This document shows positions 8,146-15,201 of a stretch of DNA of 52,951 bases, piece by piece. The DNA is taken from contig JAIUNY010000021.1 in assembly GCA_020161505.1 (NCBI GenBank), positions 1-52,951 on the forward strand, read 5' to 3'. Source of the stretch: Armatimonadota bacterium (GTDB taxonomy: Bacteria; Armatimonadota; Fimbriimonadia; Fimbriimonadales; Fimbriimonadaceae). A model generated the notes under the pieces. It saw only the letters and a list, made by a program, of their open reading frames with translations, had not been told where the DNA came from and made no database searches. Position 1 is the stretch's first letter. Every line of letters starts with the position of its first letter. The position numbers and the translations under genes were made by a program.

Positions 8146-9863
8146 GGTTGCGCTCCCATCAAGGATTCAGCATCGGATCGGGCGAGGGCCGGATCCATGA
8201 TCAAGTTATCGTTGCTCGCTCCAGCGGCGACCATGGGGTAGACGTTTTCTTCCATCGCGACCACGAACTCCACGAGGCTCGGCCCCTTGGTGGTTCGCGC
8301 GGCCTCGACGGCAGCGGGCAAGTCCGCCGCGTTGTCGCATCGAACGAAGTGGACTCCGTAGGCTTCGGCGAGCTTCGCGTAGTCGGGGTTGCCCATCGAG
8401 GAGTGGCTTTGGCGGTCGTCGTAGAAGAGTTCCTGCCACTGACGAATCATGCCGAGGTAGCCGTTGTTGATGAGGGCGATGTTCACGTCGAGCTTGCACT
8501 CGAACGCGGTTTGCAGCTCTTGGAGCGTCATCTGGAAGCCGCCATCGCCGACAATCGCCCAGACCTCTTGGTCGGGGCAAGCGAACTTGGCCCCCATCGC
8601 GGCAGGGAACCCGAAGCCCATCGTGCCGAGTCCTCCGCTGGAGAGCCACTGGTAGGGGCGCTTGAACTGATAGAACTGGGCCGCCCACATCTGGTGCTGC
8701 CCGACATCGGTGCTGACAATCGCGTTGCCTCCCGTGCACTCGTTCAGACCTTTCATCACGTGACGGGCGAGGAATCGTCCATCTTCGGGGACCACCAGGG
8801 GATATTCCGCCTGCCACTGGCGAATTTCTCCCCACCAAGTTTTGCGCTTTGCTGGCTTGACCGCCTCAACGAACGCGGGCAGGTTGTGGGTGAGGTCTCC
8901 TGGAACGACATGCATCGTGCGGACGCACTTCCCGAACTCAGTGGGATCGATGTCGAAGTGGATGATCTCGGCTTTCGGGGCGAACCCGCTGGTTTTCCCG
9001 GTGAGACGGTCATCGAATCGGTTGCCGATTCCGATGACGAGATCGGCCTCTTGTACCGCGATCGTCGCGGCGGCTTCGCCATGCATTCCCATCATGCCAA
9101 GCGATCGAGGATCCTGTCGATCAATGGCTCCCAGGCCAAGGAGACTGTTGATGATCGGGAGATCCGCCTTCTCGGCAAGCTGGCGGATGAACGGCGCGGT
9201 CTCGCTCCAAATGACGCCTGCTCCAGCGATCGCGATCGGGCGCTCGGCTTGATTCAGCATCTCGGCGGCGCGCTCGATATCGGTCAGAGGAGCGGCACCA
9301 GGGATGGTGTAGCCGCGCCGATGCACGGTCTCTGGGAAGGGAGCGTCGGTGAGGGCTTGGAAGACATCTTTGGGGATATCCACGTGCACGGGGCCTTTGC
9401 GTCCGGTGTTGGCGAGATAGAATGCTTCCGCCATCACGTAGGGCAGATCGTCGACATTGGTGACGAGGTAGTTGTGCTTCGTGATCGGGATCGTGATGCC
9501 CTGGATGTCGACTTCCTGAAAGGCATCCTTGCCGATCGCCCAGCTGTTCACCTGTCCGGTGAGAACAAGCATGGGCACGGAGTCCATGATGGCGGTGGCG
9601 ATTCCGGTGACGAGGTTGGTTGCGCCGGGGCCGCTGGTGCCCAGGCAGACTCCGACTTTGCCCGTGGCGCGGGCGTAGCCGTCGGCCATGTGGGCGGCAC
9701 ACTGTTCGTGCCGGACGAGGATGTGGTCGATTTGCGGCCACTTCAACATTTCGTCGTAGAGGGGCAAAATCACCCCTCCGGGATATCCAAAGATCGTATC
9801 CACCCCATGCCGGGCAAGGGCTTCCATCACGACCTGCGAGCCTGTTCTTTTCTCCATGTTCAT
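8142..9863 (-). CDS. ilvB: Acetolactate synthase large (catalytic) subunit
   Basis: A thiamine-diphosphate and FAD enzyme of about 573 residues that condenses two pyruvates, or pyruvate with 2-oxobutyrate. Near the N-terminus are GYPGGVILPLYDEM and the catalytic-Glu segment VRHEQCAAHMADGYARATG. The C-terminal third has the diphosphate/Mg motif GDGGFQMTLQELQTA...NNGYLGMIRQW. The frame is also open from a GTG at 9875, and a second Met (MEKRTGSQ) starts at 9857. None of the three starts has a strong Shine-Dalgarno, and I chose the ATG at 9863. First structural gene of ilvBNCD, directly behind an attenuator terminator and a Val/Leu leader peptide. Confidence 0.96.
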   Translation of the reverse strand: MNMEKRTGSQVVMEALARHGVDTIFGYPGGVILPLYDEMLKWPQIDHILVRHEQCAAHMADGYARATGKVGVCLGTSGPGATNLVTGIATAIMDSVPMLVLTGQVNSWAIGKDAFQEVDIQGITIPITKHNYLVTNVDDLPYVMAEAFYLANTGRKGPVHVDIPKDVFQALTDAPFPETVHRRGYTIPGAAPLTDIERAAEMLNQAERPIAIAGAGVIWSETAPFIRQLAEKADLPIINSLLGLGAIDRQDPRSLGMMGMHGEAAATIAVQEADLVIGIGNRFDDRLTGKTSGFAPKAEIIHFDIDPTEFGKCVRTMHVVPGDLTHNLPAFVEAVKPAKRKTWWGEIRQWQAEYPLVVPEDGRFLARHVMKGLNECTGGNAIVSTDVGQHQMWAAQFYQFKRPYQWLSSGGLGTMGFGFPAAMGAKFACPDQEVWAIVGDGGFQMTLQELQTAFECKLDVNIALINNGYLGMIRQWQELFYDDRQSHSSMGNPDYAKLAEAYGVHFVRCDNAADLPAAVEAARTTKGPSLVEFVVAMEENVYPMVAAGASNDNLIMDPALARSDAESLMGAQP

Positions 9864-9946
9864 CACGCGGCACACAAGTGCCAGGGTCAGGAGCCTCTGT
9901 GATCCCGGAGCGACGGCTGCGTCGCGGCTGTGTTTGATTTGTTACC

Positions 9947-9979
9947 AAAAAAGCCTTCCCGGGTTTCCCAGGAAGGCTT
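9947..9979 (-). terminator. Attenuator terminator of the ilvBNCD operon
   Basis: On the minus strand AAGCCTTCCTGGG (9979-9967) pairs with CCCGGGAAGGCTT (9963-9951) through 13 pairs with one U-G wobble, a three-base loop AAA and a run of Us (9952-9947). It lies between the leader peptide and ilvB, where only regulated read-through would express the operon. Confidence 0.85.
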
Positions 9980-10076
9980 CGTTGTTGTTTGATTCGCGTT
10001 CCTGGGTTAGCCGGTTACTTGTACGACGAGTACAAGAAGGCTAAGGACAAGAACGAGGCTGACGACTTGGCCCAGG
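9967..10076 (-). promoter_or_regulatory. Alternative RNA pairings of the ilv attenuator
   Basis: Four competing segments are visible in the minus-strand RNA. Segment 1 is CCTGGG at 10076-10071, inside the leader peptide. Segment 2 is CCCAGGAA at 10006-9999, directly after the leader stop codon. Segment 3 is TTCCTGGG at 9974-9967, part of the terminator's 5' arm. Segment 4 is the terminator's 3' arm. Segment 2 pairs perfectly with segment 3 (8 bp, antiterminator) or with segment 1 (6 bp). A further hairpin CTTGTAC/GTACAAG (10036-10018) lies within the Val/Leu codons and could act as a pause site. Confidence 0.75.
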
Positions 10077-10093
10077 TTGACGCGAGAAATCAC
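10007..10093 (-). CDS. Branched-chain amino acid leader peptide (ilv attenuator)
   Basis: A 28-codon frame beginning with GTG (10093) and ending in TAA (10009-10007). After a short start (ISRVNLGQVV) it reads SLVLVLSLLVLVVQVTG: after the initiator, 17 of 27 residues are Val, Leu or Ile. The stop codon directly abuts the antiterminator segment. Such peptides sense charged tRNA-Val, tRNA-Leu and tRNA-Ile: a ribosome stalled in the Val/Leu run lets the antiterminator form, while one reaching the stop codon allows termination. No strong Shine-Dalgarno precedes the GTG, so the start is uncertain; the same frame is open upstream to 10270, but the upstream part is not enriched in these residues. Confidence 0.75.
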   Translation of the reverse strand: MISRVNLGQVVSLVLVLSLLVLVVQVTG

Positions 10094-10481
10094 CGGAGCA
10101 TCTGCGATGAGGCTCTGGCTTCGATTCCCGGTCTGAGGGGTCGTCGGCATTGGGGACAAGTGTGGCATGGCCCTGCGATGTTTTGCTTCAGGGAGGAGAT
10201 GGGGCAATGTGGTGAGTGTGTGGGTTTGCCAAAGAATCCACAGAATAGGCACTTGAACCAGGTGAGACATTTTGCCCGGCGCAGATCAGACGGAATCTTC
10301 TTTCGATCTGACCGAAAATCCGGGATTCCTGCGGCTCCCCGTATCTTTACTGGATGTTGTGTTAAGGTTTGGATTCTGACCTTGTCCCGGAGACTCGGTC
10401 TGTTGGGGGTGTGGTAGAGTTCCTGAGTCGGTCACTTGGTCGACGTCGCCCTTTGGGTGAATTTCTGGAGAAGGAGCATAA
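10094..10481. other. Divergent intergenic region between the ilv leader and the PEP-CTERM gene
   Basis: This 388-bp stretch must contain the promoters for the ilv transcript (minus) and the PEP-CTERM gene (plus). I could not identify a convincing -35/-10 pair for either. A clear Shine-Dalgarno (GGAGAAGGAG) stands before 10482. No other gene is supported here. Confidence 0.4.
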
Positions 10482-11171
10482 ATGAATACTTCCAAAATTC
10501 TCGTTGTCGCCGCTTCGTGCGTTTTCCTGGCTGCCCAGGCATCCGCCGCGACCCTTTTCGGTATTGATTGCCAAGACACTTCAGGCACTGGTTCGTCCGC
10601 GATCGGCGTTGACCCGGTCGTGACCGTTGCGACGGTGAGCGCAAACGTTTATCAGCGAGGGGCTGGCCTCACTGCTGTGAACACGACAAACGCTTACACG
10701 AACAACAACTGGATGGCAACGAGCCTTGCCGCAGCGATCACCGCGAATGACTTTATCACATGGAGCTTCAGTAGTTCGATGCCGCTGAACCTGACGGAGG
10801 CACGTTTTGCATCACTGAGATCGAACACTGGCCCTGCGAACATTGCTCTGCAATTCATGGAGACTGGTGCGAGTTCATTCACAACCGTGGCCACGAGTAG
10901 CAGTGTCCCGACCTCTGCGTCAGTTTTCACGGTCGATATGTCGGCATTTACCAACGTCAGCGGCGGAACGTTCAGATTTATCGGTTGGGGGGCGACGGAG
11001 ACTGCCGGGACTCTGCGGCTCTCTGATAATGCTGGTGTCGCGGTGCTCGGCGTGTCGGCTCCAAAGAACGTGAGCTTCGTCCTCGAAGGCGAGCCGGTCC
11101 CCGAACCGGCGACGATGACCATCCTCGCTGCGGCTGGTCTCATGGCAGCCCGACGACGCAAGTCCCGCTAA
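10482..11171 (+). CDS. Secreted PEP-CTERM sorting-signal protein
   Basis: A 229-residue exported protein with a Sec signal peptide (KILVVAASCVFLAAQASAA, cleavage after about residue 23), a Ser/Thr/Ala-rich beta-type body with no recognised enzyme motif, and a C-terminal PEP-CTERM tail: VPEPATMTILAAAGLMAARRRK, i.e. the Pro-Glu-Pro motif, one hydrophobic helix and a basic end. In this class an exosortase cleaves at the tail and the protein is delivered to the surface or extracellular polymer. No exosortase is in the window. The start is fixed by a strong GGAGAAGGAG site, and a terminator follows directly. Confidence 0.9.
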   Translation: MNTSKILVVAASCVFLAAQASAATLFGIDCQDTSGTGSSAIGVDPVVTVATVSANVYQRGAGLTAVNTTNAYTNNNWMATSLAAAITANDFITWSFSSSMPLNLTEARFASLRSNTGPANIALQFMETGASSFTTVATSSSVPTSASVFTVDMSAFTNVSGGTFRFIGWGATETAGTLRLSDNAGVAVLGVSAPKNVSFVLEGEPVPEPATMTILAAAGLMAARRRKSR

Positions 11172-11199
11172 GTCGATCCTCTCTCACACCAAACCAAGA

Positions 11200-11227
11200 A
11201 CCCCCGGGCTTTCTCCAGACCGGGGGT
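11200..11227. terminator. Terminator between convergent genes
   Basis: ACCCCCGG (11200-11207) and CCGGGGGT (11220-11227) form an 8-bp stem with a 12-base loop, followed by GCTCTCTTTT on the plus strand. It lies between the PEP-CTERM gene and the convergent beta-propeller gene and may serve both. Confidence 0.7.
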
Positions 11228-11248
11228 GCTCTCTTTTGCGAAACTGCC

Positions 11249-12532
11249 TTATTCCGCTTTCTTGATGGCGGGCAGCCCTGGCATTGCCGCCAAAGGGTGC
11301 CAAGCAGGAACCGGGTTGAAGTGGAGCGTGCTGTAGCTGGCAGCGGGGAAGTCGCCGAGGAGCTCGCCGCCGTTTTCCGCGATTTTGTCGGCGGCGCGAC
11401 GATAGAGCTTTCCGCCTTCGAACCGGGTGGTAAACAGCATGTTGCCGGAGTTGTCGAAGGTGAGCCCGTGCACCGAGAGCGGGGCTTCGGTTTGAACTTC
11501 AGGCTGGCCTCCCCCTCCGAGCTTCAGCTGATCCTCGCTGACGGCCCAGATGGTGGAGTTTTCATCGGCAAACCAGATGCGTCCATCCGGCCCCCAGGAG
11601 GCCTGACCCGTGGATCCCGTGTCTTCGAATGCGACCAGTCGGCCGCGTTTGACGCCCGAGGAGGCGAGTTCGTTGGGGGTGAAGATCGTCGTGTTCCGTC
11701 CGGCGCAGTAAAGCGTTCCATCGGCGGCGAACAGCGGGGAACCGAGGCCGGGGATGTCGTCGCCTTCGGGGAGCTTGATCGTTCGACTGACCTTGGGGTT
11801 TGCCTTCATCAGATCGGCGGCGGCGATCATCTGGAGCATGGTCGGGCTCACGACCCACAGGTTTCCACGAGGGTCAAACGCAACAGCTCCGTCGTAGGCG
11901 AGTCCTTCGATTGTCGTGTTTGACCCAGAGCTCGCGGCACCCAAACCAGAGGGCGTCCATCGGTAAACGATTGAGCTCCAAGGATTCGGCGAAACGAGGT
12001 TGCCCAGTCCGTCAATCGCGAGGTGGAATCCGCGGGGTTCGATGGTCATGGTGCGATCGGGAACCCCGATGCTTTCCTTGGCGAGGCTGGAGGCTCGGAA
12101 CCCTCGGAGTTGGCCTGTCGAAAGGTCATCCTCGTCATTGAGTCGCTCGGTTGCCACCCAGAGGAACCCGGTGCCTCCCCTTGGAGCGTAGGTGACGCTC
12201 AGGGTTCCGCTGCCGTTCGCTTTCAGGCTCAGTTTGGCGGACTTGGCTTCATAGACTGTGTCGACGACGGGATCGCCGTTTCGCACCGGGCGCGGCGTCA
12301 GGGTGTAGTCGCCAGCGGCTGGGTTCTCGATCACAAATCCTTCCGTGATCGACTTCTGCTCGCTGGGGGAGGCGAAGTCGACATCCGGCAAAACGCCTTG
12401 CGGAAGTCCAGAAATGGAAACCGTGAGCTTCGGCGGGGGAGGCGGCGTGGTCTGAGCGGAAATGAGGCCAGGGATCAGGGGCACGGCGCCGAGGGCAGCA
12501 AACACAAACAAGGATCGATAAGGTCGCTCCAT
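11249..12532 (-). CDS. Secreted beta-propeller (NHL/SMP-30-like) protein
   Basis: A protein of about 427 residues with a signal peptide ending in LISA-QT and a Pro-rich linker. A domain of about 100 residues (SISGLPQGVLPDVDF...) is followed by repeated propeller blades: LWVATERL, FHLAIDGLGNLV, AVAFDPRGNLWVVS, PLFAADGTLYCAG, ASWGPDGRIWFAD and LTFDNSGNMLFTT. The 'DxxGNLW' repeat is typical of NHL or SMP-30-type six-bladed propellers, found in sensor, lyase or lactonase proteins. No catalytic residues can be assigned. The frame is also open from a GTG one codon earlier; I prefer the ATG at 12532. Its C-terminus faces the PEP-CTERM gene. Confidence 0.75.
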   Translation of the reverse strand: MERPYRSLFVFAALGAVPLIPGLISAQTTPPPPPKLTVSISGLPQGVLPDVDFASPSEQKSITEGFVIENPAAGDYTLTPRPVRNGDPVVDTVYEAKSAKLSLKANGSGTLSVTYAPRGGTGFLWVATERLNDEDDLSTGQLRGFRASSLAKESIGVPDRTMTIEPRGFHLAIDGLGNLVSPNPWSSIVYRWTPSGLGAASSGSNTTIEGLAYDGAVAFDPRGNLWVVSPTMLQMIAAADLMKANPKVSRTIKLPEGDDIPGLGSPLFAADGTLYCAGRNTTIFTPNELASSGVKRGRLVAFEDTGSTGQASWGPDGRIWFADENSTIWAVSEDQLKLGGGGQPEVQTEAPLSVHGLTFDNSGNMLFTTRFEGGKLYRRAADKIAENGGELLGDFPAASYSTLHFNPVPAWHPLAAMPGLPAIKKAE

Positions 12533-12623
12533 CACTTCATTTTGTCAGGGAGCGATGTAAGAAACCCCTAAAAATGCAGGCATTCCTGGGCCTCAGGAGG
12601 CGATGGTGGAAGCTGAAAGAAGA

Positions 12624-12698
12624 TGGTGCGCGGTACAGGATTTGAACCTGTGACCCCTACAGTGTCATTGTAGTGCTCTACCGCTGAGCTAACCGCGC
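12624..12698 (-). tRNA. tRNA-Val (GAC anticodon)
   Basis: A full cloverleaf is visible on the minus strand: acceptor GCGCGGT/ACCGCGC, D-arm GCTC...GAGC, anticodon stem CTACA/TGTAG around the loop ATGACAC (anticodon GAC, which reads GTC and GTT), T-arm ACAGG-TTCAAAT-CCTGT, discriminator A and an encoded CCA end. Valine is the amino acid most represented in the ilv leader peptide 2.5 kb away. Confidence 0.95.
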
Positions 12699-12827
12699 AC
12701 GAGGATCGTCAGTATGGCAGGTCCTGGAAGGTGCCGACGAAAGGAAATGGGACTGCCGTCCCGGCGCAGGGGATGGAGCCCTTGCTCGCCACCCGCCTGC
12801 GCCGAATCGACGTTGTCTCTCGCCCGA

Positions 12828-14309
12828 TTACTGACCTTGGGCCAGGCTGAATCCGAGCTGACCATCGAAGGTCATCAGATGCTCAGTTTTGACAAAGTTG
12901 ATTCCCTTGTTGTCGACATTCCCCAGCAGGGCGATGATGTCGGCATGGGTGATCGCCTTGTCGCTTTGGAATCGGCATCGCCAGTGGTCGGTGCAGAAGG
13001 TCTCCGGCAGACCCTGTGGCCACACCTTCACACCACGGTTGGTGATGATCTTGAGGGGCAGGGCCACGGTTTGGCACTCCAGGAGGGAAGCCGCGAGCTC
13101 ATCGGGCGTTCCGTTGTGCTGCACAAAGACATCGACACCGATGGTTTCTTGCACCGCAGGAACCTTAGGCAGCTCGTCTTCGATCACGATCTGCTTGACG
13201 ACTTCCGGGTAGTGGATCGGCGCGAGCATGGTCGGGAGTTGGCCCATTCGCTCGATGACGGCATCAGCGAAGTCCTTGGTTCCCACGCGGATCTTGCTGT
13301 GGCCTTCTCGGTAGATGTCCTTGGTGTGGATGCCATCTTCCAGGGTTTTCAGCCAGGCGTTGTGAACTCGCTCGGCGGCCTTGCTTTGCCCGATGTGCAC
13401 GAGCATCATGACGCCAGCGAGGAGGAGGCCGCTCGGGTTGGCGGTTCCTTGACCAGCGATTCGAGGAGCGCTGCCGTGGATCGCCTCGAACATCGCGCAG
13501 TTCTTGCCGATGTTCGCGCTTCCCGCGAGTCCGACCGAACCGGCGATCTCGGCGGCCACATCGCTCATGATGTCGCCGTAAAGGTTCGGCACCACGATGA
13601 CATCCCAGCTCTCCGGTCGGGCCGCGACGCGGGCCATTCCGATGTCGATGATCCAGTGGTCTTGCTCGATGTCCGGATATTCAGCCCCGATTTCCTCGAA
13701 CAACTTGTGGAAGAGACCATCGGTCAGCTTCATGATGTTGTCCTTGGTCATGCAGGTGACGCGCTTGCGTCCGTTGGCCTTGGCGTATTCGAAGGCATAG
13801 CGGATGATGCGTCGGCTGCCTGGCTCGCTGATGAGTTTGAGGCATTGATAAACGTCTTGAGTTTGTCGGTGCTCAATGCCAGCGTAGAGGTCTTCCTCGT
13901 TTTCGCGGATGATGACAACGTCCATTCCCTCAGGGCCGATTGCGATCGCCGGATTGTAGGTCACGCAGGGTCGAACGTTGGCAAAGAGTCCGAGCGACTT
14001 ACGCACCGTGACGTTGAGGCTCTTGAATCCTCCGCCTTGGGGGGTGGTGATGGGGGCTTTCAGGAAGACCTTGGTGCGTCTCAGCGATTCCCAGGAGGAA
14101 TCTTCGATGCCGGAACTGTGTCCTCTCATGTAAACGGCCTCTCCGATCTCGATGGTTTCTGGGGCGAGTGCGGCACCTGCTGCGGTCAGGATGCGAAGGG
14201 TGGCATCCATGATCTCGGGGCCGATGCCATCGCCATGGGCGACGGTGATGGGGACTGGGGTAATGGTCGCATCGGCGAAATCGGTGCGGGTATCTTCCAC
14301 GGTGCTCAT
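12828..14309 (-). CDS. icd: Isocitrate dehydrogenase (long, Thermus/Rickettsia-type form)
   Basis: A 493-residue beta-decarboxylating dehydrogenase converting isocitrate to 2-oxoglutarate in the TCA cycle. Family motifs are clear: AHGDGIGPEI near the N-terminus, LNVTVRKSLGLFANVRPC, IIRENEEDLYAGIEH, DNIMKLTDGLF, NLYGDIMSDVAAEIAGSVGLAGSANIG and FEAIHGSAPRIAGQGTANPSGLLLAGVMML. An extra C-terminal domain of about 150 residues matches the longer IDH form. I start it at MSTVEDTR (14309), not at the open GTG/ATG codons further upstream, because a TATTAT box ends 10 bases before this ATG and would make those codons untranscribed. Divergent from a small winged-helix regulator. Confidence 0.93.
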   Translation of the reverse strand: MSTVEDTRTDFADATITPVPITVAHGDGIGPEIMDATLRILTAAGAALAPETIEIGEAVYMRGHSSGIEDSSWESLRRTKVFLKAPITTPQGGGFKSLNVTVRKSLGLFANVRPCVTYNPAIAIGPEGMDVVIIRENEEDLYAGIEHRQTQDVYQCLKLISEPGSRRIIRYAFEYAKANGRKRVTCMTKDNIMKLTDGLFHKLFEEIGAEYPDIEQDHWIIDIGMARVAARPESWDVIVVPNLYGDIMSDVAAEIAGSVGLAGSANIGKNCAMFEAIHGSAPRIAGQGTANPSGLLLAGVMMLVHIGQSKAAERVHNAWLKTLEDGIHTKDIYREGHSKIRVGTKDFADAVIERMGQLPTMLAPIHYPEVVKQIVIEDELPKVPAVQETIGVDVFVQHNGTPDELAASLLECQTVALPLKIITNRGVKVWPQGLPETFCTDHWRCRFQSDKAITHADIIALLGNVDNKGINFVKTEHLMTFDGQLGFSLAQGQ

Positions 14310-14319
14310 GTCGTGAAAC

Positions 14320-14349
14320 ATAATACACGAAAACAATGTCGTATGTTAA
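14320..14349 (-). promoter_or_regulatory. Promoter of icd
   Basis: TTAACA (14349-14344) and TATTAT (14325-14320) on the minus strand are separated by 18 bp, with the icd ATG 10 bases after the -10 box. The -35 box overlaps the start codon of the divergent regulator at 14343. Confidence 0.65.
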
Positions 14350-14669
14350 CTGATCCCCATAAAGACCTAGCTCTCACTACAGAACCGACCGAAAACGCAG
14401 CGGGTTGGACCTTTTTGACCAACCATTCTCACGTGTTGGTCGCCTTGTTGCGCAACCCTGAGCAAACTCTGCGCGAGGTGTCGATTCAGGTCGGGATCAC
14501 GGAACGGGCCACCCAAAGGATTGTTGCCGAGCTGGAGGAAGCAGGCGTGCTGTCTCGGGAGAAGGACGGGCGGCGGAATCGGTACACGATCCACTTGGCG
14601 AGTCCTCTGAGGCACTCGCTCGAGAGCGGTCAGACAGTCGGTGATCTCCTGGCATGGCTCGTGAAATGA
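14343..14669 (+). CDS. Small winged-helix transcriptional regulator (MarR-like)
   Basis: A 108-residue protein with a single winged helix-turn-helix: SHVLVALLRNPEQTLREVSIQVGITERATQRIVAELEEAGVLSREKDGRRNRYTI at about residues 29-84. This is the classic 'alpha1-alpha2-recognition helix-wing' order, where GITERATQRIVAELEEAG is the HTH and REKDGRRNRYTI the wing. No ligand-binding domain is present. It diverges from icd with its ATG overlapping the icd -35 box, so control of icd or autorepression is plausible but unproven. The frame extends far upstream only as a shadow of icd. Confidence 0.75.
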   Translation: MLTDPHKDLALTTEPTENAAGWTFLTNHSHVLVALLRNPEQTLREVSIQVGITERATQRIVAELEEAGVLSREKDGRRNRYTIHLASPLRHSLESGQTVGDLLAWLVK

Positions 14670-14700
14670 GAGGCCCGACGGACAAGCACCCGATTGAGTC

Positions 14701-14730
14701 TTCCCGCTCGTGAAGAGATCGGGGCACCCA
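14701..14730 (+). repeat. Degenerate copy of the REP-like repeat
   Basis: TTCCCG-CTCG-TGAAGAGATCGGGGCACCC resembles the intergenic repeat found at 3916, 38973 and 45523 but differs in the ACCC/CTCG block and one G. It is a single copy in the 82-bp gap after the regulator gene. Confidence 0.6.
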
Positions 14731-14751
14731 TCGACGGGTGGGAACCGCTCC

Positions 14752-15096
14752 TCAAAGGCCCTGGGCGTTCGCCATGCTGACGGTGAAATGAGTCGGGCAG
14801 ACCGGTTCGGTGCTCAGCGAATCACGCGGGCCGAGCATGAACTCGTCCACGACCCCCACAAACCAGACCTCTTCGCCGTTCTTGGGAGCCTCGTGCCAGT
14901 CGTAGAGATAGCCGTCGACGAGGGTGCGCTCGCTCAAAGTCGATTGCAGATTCCAGCGCGGAAGCCAGACCTCGGCGAGGATTGGGTAGCAGTGGCTCGG
15001 AAGAGGGGGCTGCATCAGCAGGTAGTCATCGCTGACATCGACGACTACCACCTTCACCATATTTGCCGTCCAGAGATCACCACCAATGACTGCCAT
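14752..15096 (-). CDS. Hypothetical protein, 114 residues
   Basis: A soluble protein rich in Val, Asp and Trp, with predicted beta character (MVKVVVVDVSDDYLLMQPPLPSHCYPILAEVWLPRWNL) and no recognised family. No signal peptide or membrane segment. The start could also be Met13 (MVKVVV), which would give a 102-residue protein. It is convergent with the winged-helix gene and stands 105 bp after the start of the GH26-like gene. Function unknown. Confidence 0.5.
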   Translation of the reverse strand: MAVIGGDLWTANMVKVVVVDVSDDYLLMQPPLPSHCYPILAEVWLPRWNLQSTLSERTLVDGYLYDWHEAPKNGEEVWFVGVVDEFMLGPRDSLSTEPVCPTHFTVSMANAQGL

Positions 15097-15201
15097 GCGC
15101 TACTGGTCCAGACGGAGGCTTGGTCCGAGAGGGCGCAGAAACTTTTGCACCGTTTGATCTTTTAATCTCCCCAGCCTCGTTTTGACGCCGGCCGAAGCGG
15201 G

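Noticed and set aside
8127-9902. 591-codon plus-strand frame opposite ilvB
   Set aside because: A shadow frame in GC-rich DNA; ilvB on the other strand has all catalytic motifs.
10094-10270. Upstream part of an 87-codon frame containing the ilv leader peptide, as a separate gene
   Set aside because: Only the last 28 codons show the Val/Leu pattern; the first 59 look random and probably lie in the leader RNA or upstream of the promoter.
12714-14342. Very long plus-strand frame (over 500 codons) running into the winged-helix gene
   Set aside because: It lies antisense to icd, has no protein-like composition, and only its last 108 codons (from 14343) make a recognisable domain.
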